Made by a program: the position numbers and the translations under genes. Source: Epiperipatus broadwayi (lineage: Eukaryota > Onychophora > Udeonychophora > Euonychophora > Peripatidae). From it: DNA of 64,000 bases. This document shows, one piece after another, positions 11,893-24,604 of this stretch (the first letter of the stretch is position 1; each line of letters opens with the position of its first letter). The stretch is taken from assembly GCA_028023455.1 (NCBI GenBank), contig JAQFVV010006215.1, forward strand, positions 2,554,580 through 2,618,579. The letters are read 5' to 3'. The notes beneath the pieces are model-generated. The model searched no databases. It had not been told where the DNA came from and worked only from the letters and a program-made list of their open reading frames with translations.

Positions 11893-13075
11893 AGCATTAT
11901 AGATATGATTTTTGTTGCCAGGCAAATGCGAGAAGTTTCATAAACAAGAGTGTGATTTACATATTGCATTTTTTGATTTAGTCAAGCAATTTGATTCAGT
12001 TAATAGCATAGGTCTATGGTATTGTTTGAAATTAGTTGGCTGTCCACAAAATTTATTACATAATACCCCTTTTACATGATGGAATGAGAAGTATTATTAC
12101 TACAGATGGAAAAATTAGTGATTTAGAATGAAGACTAGTGTTGAACACGAATGTAAATTTACTCTTAACATTGTTTTAAATTTTTTGGAATTGTTTATCG
12201 GTGACTTACTATGATAAGAATCAAGATATGATACAGGTTTGCTAGTGGAATTTTTAATTCAAATCAACTAAAAGCAAGAGTTTTTTCTTCTTGTATTTTA
12301 GATTTAAAATATGTTAATATTTGTGCTATTTTTGCCTGTTCAAAATATATTCAAGCTGAATGTTCTTAATGTTTTGAATGCAACTTATAAAAATTTCAGT
12401 TTATTAATTAATGTTCCAAAGAAACTAAAGTTATTTGTCAGCCAGTGACCAAAGAAATATTCTCAGCAATTCTTAGCTTGGATGGTTACCGACTTGAGAA
12501 TGTAAATGTTTAAATACCGTAGTAGTTTTATAATTAGAAAGGTAAACTTCATGCAATTTTCAATGTTTAATATGCTTGTTGCTGTTTTTAACAAGTTAAA
12601 AGATAGATTATTTCTTCATAGAGAAATAACTATACAAAAAAGTTAGTTGTATATAGAGTTGTTTTTTTTTTGTGCCTAATTTATTATAAAGTTGGACACA
12701 CTTGGTATTAGAAAATTTCATTTAATGATTTTTTTAAAATTTTAGAAATAGAATGGCAAGATTGTAAAATCAATCAATATGTTCTTCAGCTTTGTGGATG
12801 TGAGATTATTGAGTCCACTGTGGTAAAATCACATCTTCGTTGGCTAGGATATATGAAGTGATGAACAATGGAAGATTTCCTAAAAGCGTGTTTTATGGTG
12901 AACTTGAGCATATTATCCCATCTTTGTGTATAAATTATCTCAAAGACATTTTAAAGAAATGCAATATCAATTGTTTTCATTGGTAAGAATGCTTAGAATA
13001 CATTGAAGAGCTACAATAAGACATGGTGTTGAAGTACTTCTAAAAAAAAATGTTCTGAGGAAACTAAAAGACAAC
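11893..13075 (+). pseudogene. Decayed LINE reverse transcriptase
   Basis: Multi-frame relic. Positions 11893-12060 read IDMIFVARQMREVS, then LHIAFFDLVKQFDSVNS, then LWYCLKLVGCPQNLL: the segment with the first catalytic Asp (consensus FxDLxKAFDxVN). Near 12730-12990 the tail reads EWQDCKINQ, CGCEIIESTVVKSHLRWLGY, MNNGRFPKSVFYGEL and CNINCFHW, matching the C-terminal region of a widespread LINE family (consensus HLRWxGHVxRMxDxRxPKxxxYGEL). The central YxDD region is unrecognisable. Many stops and frameshifts; inactive. It is a different LINE family from the relics at 1-2600 and 35014-36130. Confidence 0.75.
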
Positions 13076-16000
13076 ATCATAAAATAACAAGTAAATAAAA
13101 AAACTGAGCCAGCATATTCTATATATGGATGTATTTGTTGTTCACAGATTGGTTTGTATAATCATCACAAAATTCATTTTTAGAGTCCCCCCTCCCCCAT
13201 ACACATATTTTTTTTATTTTATTTGGATAGCCATACTCATTTTTGAGTGGCTGTTTATTATTATTACTAGAAACCAGATAGACTATTTTGTATGATCAGA
13301 AATAATAAAAAAAAGGAATGAAAAATAAAAATCATTGCCTAGTAGAATGTAGCAAATTATTTATAACATATCCTGTATGATTTTGTGCATTTGTAGAAAG
13401 TTTGAGGCTCAACAGATTATGATTCCAGCTTTGGGATCTCCAGTGCTCGAATTTCTTTTGAGTACCCAAGCAGTAAAGCAGTTGATTATTTCATTTATTA
13501 TAATTTTAAAATCTCAAAAAAGCAGTGTTTTCTCTTCTACAATTTTTATTTCCATATAAAGAAGAGTAATCATCAGTTTTGCCTGTAAATTTTTCATTTT
13601 ATCAAATAATACATACTTTAAATCATTCAATAAATTTTTATATCATAACATCCAAACACCTTGTTGCTTTTTACATCTAGTTTTACTTTTTTTTGGTAGC
13701 ATTTGAAATTAATCAGATCAAGAGGAACAATATCAAACCTTTTTTTTTTTTGCATTAAGTTTTCTACATTTAGCGATAAGATATGCAGTCAATTTAGGTG
13801 TTTGCTGATAGAGTATGCAATTTTTTTTTATGAAGTTTCATTCTAAATTTCTCATTTAGTTTGGACTTAATGGTCATTGAGGAAATTGCAGAAAAATTGA
13901 TCAATGAGACCTGATAATATGATTTTTTGAAGTTATTTGACAACTTTGAAAACTTCCAAATCAATCCAAAAGGGTATGATGTTAATTTCAGAATAACTAT
14001 TTTTTTCTAATTTAATATACTTAAATGTTTTTACTTAATTCTGAAGATCATTATAATCCAATACTGGGATTAGCTACAAAAAGCATGGTTTTTCTAAGAA
14101 TTTGAACAAATATGATATTGATATGAATGAGAATGTGTCATTTCTTTTCAGTTTTAGAATTCTCATGATCTAGATTATCTCAGAGTTTATTTTGCTAACA
14201 AAGAAAAGTCATGGATTTTTCTGTCCATTATATCATCAGCAAAATGAAACTCCTGGAAACAAATTTGTTATATTTATGGTATAAGCAAAAATGTTTATTT
14301 GCGAGGAATAATAGTTAAGGTGTTGTCTTTCAAAGCATTATATACAAAGTTTTTTTTAAAAAAAATTTGTTTTAATGTATTAGTGCTTGTTTCGTGAAAT
14401 TAAAAAACTTGCAATCCGATTGACAATTGTCATAATCCTGTTGTCTCATGATATATATGAATTTGAAAATTTTTTAGTAACTGCATTATTAGTTCTAGTA
14501 TTATGTTCTTAATTATAATGATGATATCATCAAAATATGCTGCTTAATTTTATATTGAAAATTTCTGTGTAACTATTTTTAATTCTGTTTTTCATGGATT
14601 TATATAAAAACTAAACAAAAATTTAGTTAATGGAAGTGTTTTTGAAATTCTCTTATGAGAACAAAGTATCATACCTATAAATTTTTTAATAGCAATTGTT
14701 CAATTGAAGATATAATTTGCTATTACTAAAGGCAAATGCTTATGCTCAGTATAAATAAATGTAATGCTTGCAATAGGGATTCTAGTTTACTGAATCAAAA
14801 GTTGATTTAAAGTCAATGTAGAGAGCATAATAGTTAACTTATGGCCTTCATATACAGTTTCTGAATCCTTGACCCTATTTTGATTAGCATGTTGTGTAGG
14901 TTTCTGATTCAACTTCAATAGGTGATTCTCTTTGGAAAATTATTTTAACAATTTTAAACTAATCCACTTTATATCATTTTATTCCAGTCATTTTATAATT
15001 ATGAAGAATCAGTGATGATGTGATGATAATATCAATCACATGTTCAAAACTACTTTCTGGTTACTCTTCATCAATTAGTATTTGTGCATACACAATAACC
15101 ATTTTTACTTTTCTATGATATTTAATCTAGTGAATTGAATGCTTTGACACCCTAAAGTATTGAAATTTTTAGTTATCACTTAGAATAAGACATGTGAGAG
15201 TTAAATGTATACGTGCAATTCATTAGTATATCTACCAATTTTTTTTGCATATATAAATAATTTAAAAATAAAATATGTTTGTGATTACTGACCACTGTTA
15301 ATGCAAGTATGGTGTTTTGCAATGCAATATTAGGAATCATAATTTATCAAAAATAGGATTGCCTAAGTAAAAAAAAATGATTTTCTATCTAGACAATTCA
15401 AAAACTGATTGATAAATAAAAAACCTATAGAGCAAAAGAATAAAAATATACCAATATTTTTTTAAATATTGACGTAGATATGTTTTCATTTGCTGAGGTA
15501 ACATTTATTTTTGCTTTTTAATATAATTTCATAATGTATTATGAAATTTTTAGATGACATTGAATTGATTTTCGAATGGCTTTTGTAATGCATTATTCCC
15601 TACAAATTTTTTAAAGTTGTATTTAGAATGCTTCTGATAATAATTATGTTATCATTTTGATTTCAAACTCTATTAATTTGAGATCTAAATAGTTAGTTGA
15701 ACTTTGATAATACTTTGCATATCTTAATTATTTGTATGGTTTTTTTTTAGTAATAAATGTAAATGTAATTCTATTCAATGTGACAATTATTAATAATTGT
15801 GCAGTCTTCAAATTAAATGTGATGGTATAGAAATAATCACATTTGATTTTACAACAAACTAATACTACCATAATCAAAAATTGGATCAAAATACAAGGCA
15901 AGGAGATGAAAACTGTTAAAGATCTTTTAGTTGAAAGGAGAATGCAACTTGGGTGTTACAGTGAAACTTATAGTTTTGAAGGCAATGTATAACAAAAATA

Positions 16001-16101
16001 AAAACCATTAAAAATTATAGATACGAATAATTTCATAAATACTTGTAAAATACAGTTCAGATTTTATAATTCAAAACATTCCATATTTATCATTTGCTAA
16101 A

Positions 16102-16120
16102 TGTGTGTGTGTGTGTGTGT
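16102..16120. repeat. (TG)n microsatellite
   Basis: An uninterrupted run of TG dinucleotides. Confidence 0.95.
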
Positions 16121-16261
16121 ATTTTACTGGTTTAGATCCCTTTTTGAAATAAAGCTAGTTTGACATTACAAGTTTTTCGTCCTCACACTAACTTAGGTAT
16201 TGTATCACATTGGTAACTTGCTCACTAGCTCAATCATACACTATGATGATCATACTGAGGG

Positions 16262-16295
16262 ATATTATCAGCTTAAAACCTATTGCTGATAATAT
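16262..16295. repeat. Short perfect hairpin
   Basis: ATATTATCAGC and its exact reverse complement GCTGATAATAT are separated by 12 bases. A second, imperfect hairpin follows at 16361-16393 (TTCTGGGT against ACCCAGAA). Confidence 0.6.
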
Positions 16296-18279
16296 TAGCG
16301 CAACATAGTAATATTTCCTGCTCATCATGTGGATATAAATTATGCTACCTAATTTATTAGTTCTGGGTTGGTTTTATTACCAAAGACCCAGAATAGTGCC
16401 ACTAGTAATCTAGGTTTAAACTTATACCCTTCGAAGAGATCCTGTTAGCTCCAGATCATAGCTTTGGGGCTCATGAAACTCACTGGTAATATTGCACTAC
16501 TTAGTTACTTTGATGAAATGCATAAATGAAAAGTAAGGCAAAACAGATATAATAATAACATTTTTGCTCTGGTAAAAGCATGTAAATTGTCTTTACATCC
16601 TCTCAAACATTTTCTATTACCTACCTTGACAAGGCATCTGCATCATTAGATAATAAAAAAATAAAATTACAGTCATATAGATAATGCACACATAAAACCA
16701 TACCAAATCTAAATATACCTTTTTAAAGAAAGAAATCAATATTAATTAATAATTAACAATGAGCAAAAGAAAAAAAATATTATTTACATTTATAAATATA
16801 GTGACAAAATAAATGATAATTTCTACTTTGGGTCCTGGTTTATTATTCTTTTGTCTTTGACCATTATTTTTGTCAGCAAAACATAGTTATTAAAAAAACT
16901 TGACACTTTGGTCCAGCGATGATAATCCTTGGAATGATTTTTCTTCGGCATTAGTTCATGGACTTTTGAAATATATATTTCATTTTTTCCGGAGTTTGAA
17001 ATGAATTTTCATTCACTAGTTACTCTTATTCATTTTATAATCACACAAATTTATCCATGTGAGTTTTTAGGAAAATTGTGAATTTTGCCAATAACAAAAT
17101 GGGTCATGGAATTTTTTCAATAATCAATCCATATTTTATTGATCATTCTTGATAAATCTTTCTCTTTTGTTAATGCATACTTAAGTATTCATATATGATA
17201 GAGCGGGAATAAAGCAATTAAGTATTATGCAGGCTAAATAACTTAATTTTCTTCTGTGGAACACCATGCAGTCGAGGATAGACTACAAAAGTTTCTCAGC
17301 AAACCATCACATATTTTTTTTTACACTCTTTTTTTCTAACTTTCAAAGTATATATGTATGTTCCAATGGTTTTCTCAAAATGTAGACCTAATTTTTTTTT
17401 TACTGACAGCCTTTTATAGATTATCAACTCAATTATCTTAATCCAACTCTCTTTAAAGTGTTTATCAATGAACAGCTTAATTAAACATCTATTTTAAGAC
17501 CAATGTCAGTTTGTTTTTTGAATAAACACAGGAAGGACAACAGTACAATTGGAAATAGAAAAAGTGAAAACAAAATAAATAAAAAAAATAATTTTTTTTT
17601 TTTAGGACTACAACTTATTCTGAACTTACACTTTTCTAATTAAAAATTCTATTAGGGATTTACTAACTTTAAAAACTGTTTCTCTTCTGTTTTATCTTTC
17701 CAAAGATAATTTTTACAATTAGTTGACTATCTTTTGTTTTTATTTGGATAGAAATATTTGTTTGAAAGAAAATGTAATAAAACCTACACACATACACTGG
17801 AATATAGCATTTATTTACTGAGATTTTTAGAATTAAAAATGCTACCAATTATTAGATTTCATATTTGACATTTACATTCAATGCATGATGTAGCAACACA
17901 TAGCTATAGTATATTAAAAAGAAAGAAGCAAAAGTCCCAGATCAAATTTTTTTTTGTCTAAATAATGCAAGCTATTTATTTCTTCCCTTCTTATTTAGAA
18001 ACAGCCAGAGATATATTTTATTTTGTTATCAGAAAAAGAATTTTTTAAAAAAATTAATTTATATGAGGCGGTACTCTGGTTTGTGTGTTTATTATAGTAT
18101 ATGCTTTTTCTGTTACATACTTTTTGCAGGAACTCTTCTGCATCAATTTACCAAATGATATCACTGAGTAAAATCATGGTGGCACATAGCACATTTTTTG
18201 TAAAGTGCATTTTACGTATTTGGCGATTTTTATAATGACTGAAAAGTTCGAACAATATGAAATTCTGTGAAGTTCAAAG

Positions 18280-18477
18280 TCAAAATAATGCTGATTTTTT
18301 TTTTAAGCTAACAGCATTTTTCCTCAGATTTAATTCGTAATGGTCAGGCATTTTATCTGCAAGTTCTGAAACATTTACATGATGCGGTAAAACGTAAATT
18401 TTCCATTTTGTGTCAAAGAGAATAGTGCAAGCTTTACTCCAATAAAGCCATCTCTCAAAGCTTTGAATGTGAAACAC
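18280..18477 (-). CDS. Unidentified open frame, possible exon or pseudogene
   Basis: A 65-codon minus-strand frame whose composition is more protein-like than its surroundings: WKIYVLPHHVNVSELADKMP, then DHYELNLRK. I do not recognise the family. Frames downstream on the same strand (down to about 18090) also look mildly coding (for example EEFLQKVCNRKSIYY), with stops between them. A decayed transposase or processed pseudogene is as likely as a real exon. No splice sites or promoter support it. Confidence 0.25.
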   Translation of the reverse strand: MFHIQSFERWLYWSKACTILFDTKWKIYVLPHHVNVSELADKMPDHYELNLRKNAVSLKKKSALF

Positions 18478-21016
18478 TTTAAATCCAGCATGATTCAGCT
18501 ATCAACCATATTTGCTCGATCCTGTTTTGTGTGATTATTTTTAATTCTCTTAAATGAAAAAATGTCTCAAAATTTTTTTTTTGCAAACTTACAAGTGGTG
18601 AAAAAAAGGCCTTGGGCGTTAAAAGGCATCACTGTGCATGTGTTTCTGGAGTACTTTGAAAATGAAAAACACATTTAGACCATATTGCATCAAATGAACA
18701 GTAATTTAAAAATAATTAAATTTATAATACTTAAAAATAAATAATTTTTTATTATAAAATTCCCTCATAGTGATATATAAAAGTTTATGGATTTATGCGT
18801 AATTTAGAGTAGTGTTCATAGAAAAAAAAATGGTGAAAGATACTGGTTTTTTTTTTTAATTTTCGTGGTTAGAAAGAAAGCTTTCTTGCTTTAAGAAAGC
18901 TATAATGTCATCATAATTAAAAACTTTATCGATTTATTCAGAAAACTGTTTAACACCATTCCAAAAAATTAAGCTGATTAAAACAAGAGCTAATTCATGA
19001 ATTATTAACACATTTTATATGGAAAATTATGCAATAGCTGAAAAGTACATTATTATGGGATGAAGACAATTAATTAGTACACTAGTCAACTAAATGTGGA
19101 ATTATAGTTTTCTGCAGATAACAATTTTAAAAGTATCTCGTTTCATCATGAAACAATTAATGAAGATCTAGAAGCAGCATTACCTATCATCTTTCACCTG
19201 ATTTCTGTCAGCCTATTCATGATAAATGCATAATTTAGTCATACCATCATTCTATCCAGAAAATAACTCTAGAAGTTCATCATATAAAGCCTTAAATTCT
19301 GAAACATTTAGGGGTGATTTCTTTTAAAAGGTTTAAATCTGCATTTTTAGTAAAATATAAATCAGAATTCTGCTGTTATGGTAATTTTTAAAAAAAAATA
19401 AAATGCTTTTATAAAAGAAAGAACAATAATAATATTTATAACAAATATTAATATTGATCTTAATTTTTGAATAATATTAACATTTTGTTTTTGAATATGT
19501 ATTTTTTTTTCTTTCTAACTTTTTTTTTTTTATTAACACTAAAGCAAATAGAATTTAGAATTAATGTCTTATTTAATTATTAATAGTTAATATTTATTAT
19601 AACCTTAATGTATCTGTTTATTGATTGATTGATGCTTTGTTAATCTTTTTTTATTATAATTAAGTAATTATATACAAAAATCCACGTGAATGTATGTTTG
19701 TTCATATTGCCATCACATGATATATTCAAGTTAACATTTCTTTGTTAGAAAGTGTATTTTTCAAGGAAAAAAATAATTATTTGTTCTGTCAATAATAAAT
19801 TGTAATTTTTTTATGAAGAATTCATGCAAAAGAAGTAACTTGTTAAAGCAGTTAAAAGAAACTATTACAAAAACGACACAGACTGGGTACATTTCTGGAT
19901 TCTAAAAAATTATGATATTGGAATAAAACTTTTTGAAGGAAAAAAATACTCTGAAAAAAAACCCAGTATATGTGCTTTTAGCTACAGTACAGAACTGAAT
20001 ATGTATAGTATTTAAATCGCAAGGAAAATATGATTATAGTACATAAATTCATGTTTGAAATGTGTTAGTTTTGTTAGCTTATAATTGAAGTCATGTAGTT
20101 TGATATTGCATAGTTCGCGGCTTCAAAGTAATGCCATGCATGATTGAAATTTGTTAAAGCAATCGATTAAAAAAAACTATTACAAAAACGATGGTCTTTA
20201 CATAGGCTGATTACAATCTTGTAATTATATATTTTATACTGGATGTAAACCCACCGAAACTCATAAGTTAAATTCAATTTAATTAAATGAATTTTTCTGA
20301 TATAAATACATATTAGCCTAAAATATATATGTATATTTTCTTTTTATGCGTTGGATTCATTTTTAAGTATTATATAAGGTTTGTAAATATTGTAAATAAA
20401 TTTTGTTTTATTATATTTTACATCTAGATATCCATTTCTTTCTCTCACTCTAAATCTAGTTAAATATAACTAAGCACACACACACTGTGATGCATTGCCA
20501 TGCTTTTCTTTTGAGCTAGTAGTGAGTAAATGGAGGAGTTAACTTCTAAGAAGCTATGAGAGGGATTTGAACCCGATCTATAGATGTTTCTCATTTTAGA
20601 AATGGCGCTTTAATCTGCAGTATAGCAAGTGTCTTAAATAAATAAATAGCATCTATAGTGGCAAGGGATAAACTCTCTCTGTACTTAGACATTTGATGGC
20701 AATGATGGTCAGTAAATATGGCTGGCTACTAAGCTTGACTATCATTAGTTAGGATTGTAATTTTAAAAATAGTCTCTTGTTATTCCTAACAACCATTAAT
20801 CCCAGAAATTAAATTCTCATATATATATATATCTGAAAAGGGAAATAAAACCATAGTCCGGTTTCTATTGTATAATTTTAATATCACAATAATTACATTT
20901 AAAATACCAGGGATATTATAAAATATAGTGATTAGATATTTGCAAATCTTCTAAATTTCTATCCATAACAATCTTGATTTAAAATTTTTGAAATCAAGAT
21001 TTTATATATTTTAAGA
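18478..21016. other. AT-rich DNA, mostly featureless
   Basis: Homopolymers and simple AT runs dominate. A short repeated segment, TTGTTAAAGCA near a CTATTACAAAAACGA, occurs at about 19840 and again at about 20152. Confidence 0.4.
20515..20640 (-). repeat. Weak tRNA-like (SINE-like) segment
   Basis: On the minus strand there is a good RNA polymerase III B-box (GGTTCAAATCC, + strand 20562-20572). Flanking GCTAT and ATAGC could pair as an acceptor remnant. The A-box and anticodon arm are poor, so this is at best a diverged tRNA-derived retroposon. Confidence 0.3.
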
Positions 21017-21923
21017 CAGGACTAGCCAATCTAAGGTCCATGGGCTGCATATAGCCTGGCACATTAAATTCTGTGGCTACTGATGTTTATGTATCAAAAT
21101 AAATTTCTTCATGTGATTTACACTTTTTTCTATTTTTATTGTGGATTGTCATTTTTAAAATAATTATACTTGTATGTATTTTTAAAAACATTGTTATATT
21201 TTAATCTATAAAATTTATTTTATAGATTAAATAATAAATTTTAGAATACAAATATGTCAACATATTCTGCACTAATTGCTCGATTACAACTCTGATGATT
21301 GAGATGCAGCATGTGTTAACACTACAGTGCGTTGCTATATCAGATAAAAATAGTTTCATGAACATTTGAGAGCAAATATGTCGTAAAAAATTGCTTAACT
21401 CACAGAATAACATCAGATATGTAAAATTGTGCTTTGCATATTGAATGTAATTAGTGAGCGAATGTGTTATTTAAATTGTTTATCTTGAAAATAATTGTGA
21501 AAGTTATTTGAATAAGATAAAGTAAAAATATTTTTGAGATGTTAAAATTAAATTTGATTAAATTAATTAAAATGTGCAACAAACATAGATTTAAGTTTTT
21601 AAAAAATGAGACTAATGCAAAACAAATTAAATAATAGCTATATGGGGTAATTATTTGCATCCATACGGGATGGAGGCTGTGGCATAGCCTGAATTTTCAC
21701 ATAGGGTCATTTCTCTAAAATTTTCTACACATACAAAAAAAAATCTCAACATTTTTATGTGCATAATATTAAAAAAATTTATATCCACACTAGTCTTGAT
21801 GGGGGAAGGGCTTAAACCCTTAACTCTTTTTGGTTATGTCTATGAAAGTAGGTATAAATGACTTGCCATTCATGAAAAGGTAATTCATGACTAAATTGAA
21901 GACACTTGGGTTGTCCAGGCCTA
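21017..21923. mobile_element. hAT-family DNA transposon, non-autonomous
   Basis: It begins CAGGACTAGCCAATCTAAG followed by GTCCATGGGCTGCATATAGC, a decayed form of the typical hAT end that carries GGCCCGCGGGCCGCATGCGG. The right end in reverse complement reads TAGGCCTGGACAACCCAAG, matching 13 of 19 positions. An exact 8-bp target duplication, TTTTAAGA, flanks it (21009-21016 and 21924-21931), which is the hAT hallmark. No transposase coding sequence survives in the 907-bp body. It ends about 650 bp upstream of the LIN54-like exon. Confidence 0.85.
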
Positions 21924-21931
21924 TTTTAAGA

Positions 21932-22575
21932 AAATCTTAAGCATTATTTGTTGAAAAAAAAAATAATAATAAAATTTATTTTATGTAAAATTTCATTTTT
22001 TTTTTCAAAGTAATAGGGTTAGGAGCTAACTTAGTAAATAATTGTATATAGAGCTTAAAGTTGTTAAATAAAGATAATTTGAAAAAATATGATTAGTAAT
22101 GTAGATGTTTTGAAAGATTTAGTGAAAATATATTTTTTGAGAAAATTAAAAAGCAGAGTAGAAATTGAATTGGGCATGTACTTAGAATTAGGAATTATGA
22201 AGGATATGTTAGTCTTTGGAGATGAAAAGATGAATTTTTTTAGATAATCTTAAGATTGGGAATAACTTTCGAAGAGGAATGTAAGTGGAATTTTGAGACC
22301 TATTTAATGGATGATGTATGAAAAAAAACAATGATTTTGAAAATTATTATTTCTATAGCATTTTAATTTTTTGTATTTGCCCAATAAATGTGCATGTGTG
22401 CTTAGTTTTGTGAATATTATTTTGTTTAAAATATATATTTTAATGAAATTATTTAATATAATTGTTCAAAACATTTCTTATTTGGTAATAATTAAGTGGT
22501 TTATTTTTGATATAAAATGTGAAATTATGAAAACAATTTGTAATATTTATTGATTTTTTTTACATTTATTTTCAG
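21932..22575 (+). other. AT-rich DNA leading to a splice acceptor
   Basis: Presumed intron of the LIN54-like gene. A mildly coding-like piece at 22145-22240 (KSRVEIELGMYLELG) is too short to assign. The last bases form a pyrimidine-rich tract and acceptor. Confidence 0.5.
22558..22575 (+). promoter_or_regulatory. Splice acceptor of LIN54-like exon
   Basis: A pyrimidine-rich tract ends in TTATTTTCAG immediately before 22576. Translation is open from 22576 onward in the frame that gives the protein homology, supporting this as the exon start. Confidence 0.7.
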
Positions 22576-23552
22576 ACTGTCAGGACAATTCTGATCAAAA
22601 TAGCATAAATAATAGTTTAACACAGTCATCTCAAATAACTGATATTTTGGCTGGTTTAAGCTCAGCTATTAATTCAGAGACATTGGACAATTCCACATTG
22701 GATACTTCTAATTTATCAGAACGTGGGGATCTTCCCCTTAGTGACTCTAGACAATTGACTAATCAAGATCTGGTAGCTTTAGAAAATATTGAAGCTGAAT
22801 TAGATAAACTTGGAAATTTAAGTAACAATATAGATAGTACTTCTCCTATTAGCCTTGACAGTAATATCTCATCAAAATCTAATCTTGTCACAGATGAAAC
22901 CGCATCTATAACTCTTGAAAGTATTATTCTTCCTTCTCCAGCTTCACAAGTAATTCCTGTTGCTACAAGCACACCTGTGGCTGATAACCAATTGAAAACA
23001 TCTTTAGTCAAAAGGCCAAGTATTAATCAAAGCAATCAATTAGCTAAAGTAACTAAAGTTATCATTACTAGCAATCCTCTGACTAATCAACCAACACCTC
23101 AACCCGTTACAACTATTGCCAGCCAAGGGAATATTTTGACTACAGTCATCCCTCCAAACACTGCTGCCCAAGCTCTTGGAACATTAACACCATCAAAAAC
23201 TCTAAATGTATCTAAAGCTGGAATTGTACAGTCTGGAAAAACTCAGATTATTACAACAGTTCCTGGGACACCTCCAAAGCAAGGCTTAGTGTACAATAAA
23301 ATTGCCATTTCTCCATTAAAAACTCCAACCAAAATTACTGTGATTCCTGTACCAGGAACAGGAATCACAGTTGCTAAAACACCTCAGAGAATTGCTCCTG
23401 CTCCGACAACAACATTAGTAACAGTAGTTCCAAATACAAAAGTAGTAACTGCTGTAGCGAACAAACCTATGGTTTCTCTTACAAATACAGCTAGCAAATC
23501 AACAGCAGTTCAGATGTCTCCATCAAAAGTTGTTATTAAGCAACCTTTTCTG
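22576..23552 (+). CDS. lin-54: LIN54-like internal exon (MuvB/DREAM subunit)
   Basis: This 977-bp exon has two bases completing a split codon, then 325 codons open from TGT at 22578 to CTG at 23550-23552, so it ends in phase 0. LIN54 proteins bind the CHR promoter element through two cysteine-rich CXC domains and act in the MuvB core of DREAM to control cell-cycle genes. The exon lacks the CXC domains, which lie C-terminal in the family. It encodes the Ser/Thr/Pro/Val-rich region before them. The diagnostic match is NKIAISPLKTPTK (from 23295), against the vertebrate pattern NKIAISPLKSPNK, preceded by TPSKTLNVSKAGIV (against TPSKTITISESGVI). The N-terminal part is acidic and low-complexity (DLVALENIEAELDKL). 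Its G+C content and codon structure stand out from the surrounding AT-rich DNA. Flanking exons were not found. Another low-complexity nuclear protein is possible but less likely. Confidence 0.75.
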
Positions 23553-23558
23553 GTAAGT
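23553..23558 (+). promoter_or_regulatory. Splice donor of LIN54-like exon
   Basis: GTAAGT follows CTG at the end of the open frame, a consensus animal 5' splice site. Read-through would add only about 12 residues before a stop at 23589, which supports splicing here. Confidence 0.75.
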
Positions 23559-24604
23559 AGAAGCTCAATTTTAACAGTTGTAGTTGGGTGAACATTTTTT
23601 ATTGCAATTGTTACTGCAGGTTTTTTTTTTTTTAAAATTTAATACAAATTTATGTATGACCAAAAAAAAAAAAGTATTAGAAATAAAAAAAAAGCTAAGT
23701 ATTTTAAAATTCCTGATATTAATAAAAAGTATTAATTTCATGATGTAATTTTTTTTTTTTTAAATTTCAGTTTTCTTCAAGAAATGTTTTACAAAACTAT
23801 TTGATAATTAATGCTTGTTTTATATATATGATAAGTGTAATGATGTTGTTATTAAAATGATAGTCTGCCATTTAGTTCAAATCCAAATTAAAAAAGAAAT
23901 TTTCTAAGTAATATAAAAATTTGCAAGGAAAATATAAAAATTCAATAAGATTTTGATTAACCTGGTAAGTGGTATCTTCATTATTCCTCATTATTTGTGA
24001 AGAGATGCTGAAGCAATTTTTATCAAATTTAAGATTTTCTAAAGCAATAGCTCATTTACCCATCTGTATGGGAAAGATTATAAGATTACTTCCTCTTCTT
24101 TCTTCCTCTTTTTTTTTTTTCTCTTTCTTAACCCCTTTTATTCTTTTTATTATTATTATTAGACTAAAATTGTTATCAATTATCGATAATATGATTTTCG
24201 AAATATTTCATTTGGTTTCAAAATTGCAAACAGAAGTAGTTTCTATATTTTAAAATATATTCCAAATCTATTCTAATTTCTGTAATTTATATGAGAATGA
24301 GATTTCGCTATTGAAGGACAAACTAGATACTGTGGAATGTTTTCAGATAAAACTATTATAAATGAAATACTAGGTTTACTTTTCCAAGAAAATGGAAATG
24401 TAATAAATTGTTTTTTTCTTCACTAGTAAAAATTGTAATTATAAATATGCGACTTTTTTCGCATGCGTTAGTGAAGCTATAATTATACTGAAATGTGTAA
24501 TAGGTCTGCTTAGCGCTTTCGAGATTTAATGTTCGAATCTCATACTCATAGCTTTGTGAATGAAGACTGTTGTGATTTATTGTACACATATGCAAATGAG
24601 TTTG
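23559..24604 (+). other. Presumed intron, AT-rich
   Basis: No further exon was recognised. A B-box-like GTTCGAATCTC (24531-24541) lacks a tRNA context. Confidence 0.45.

Larger units (their letters stand above)
13076..18279. other. Long AT-rich stretch, no gene recognised
   Basis: Both strands carry only short random open frames. Minor structures are a (TG) microsatellite at 16102-16120 and two hairpins at 16262-16295 and 16361-16393. The hairpins lie in a less AT-rich patch (about 16130-16500) that may be an old insertion. Confidence 0.4.

Noticed and set aside
22763-23011. Open frame antisense to the LIN54-like exon
   Set aside because: Shadow of the coding exon on the other strand with no homology of its own.
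24531-24541. B-box-like GTTCGAATCTC
   Set aside because: No A-box, acceptor stem or anticodon arm could be built around it.
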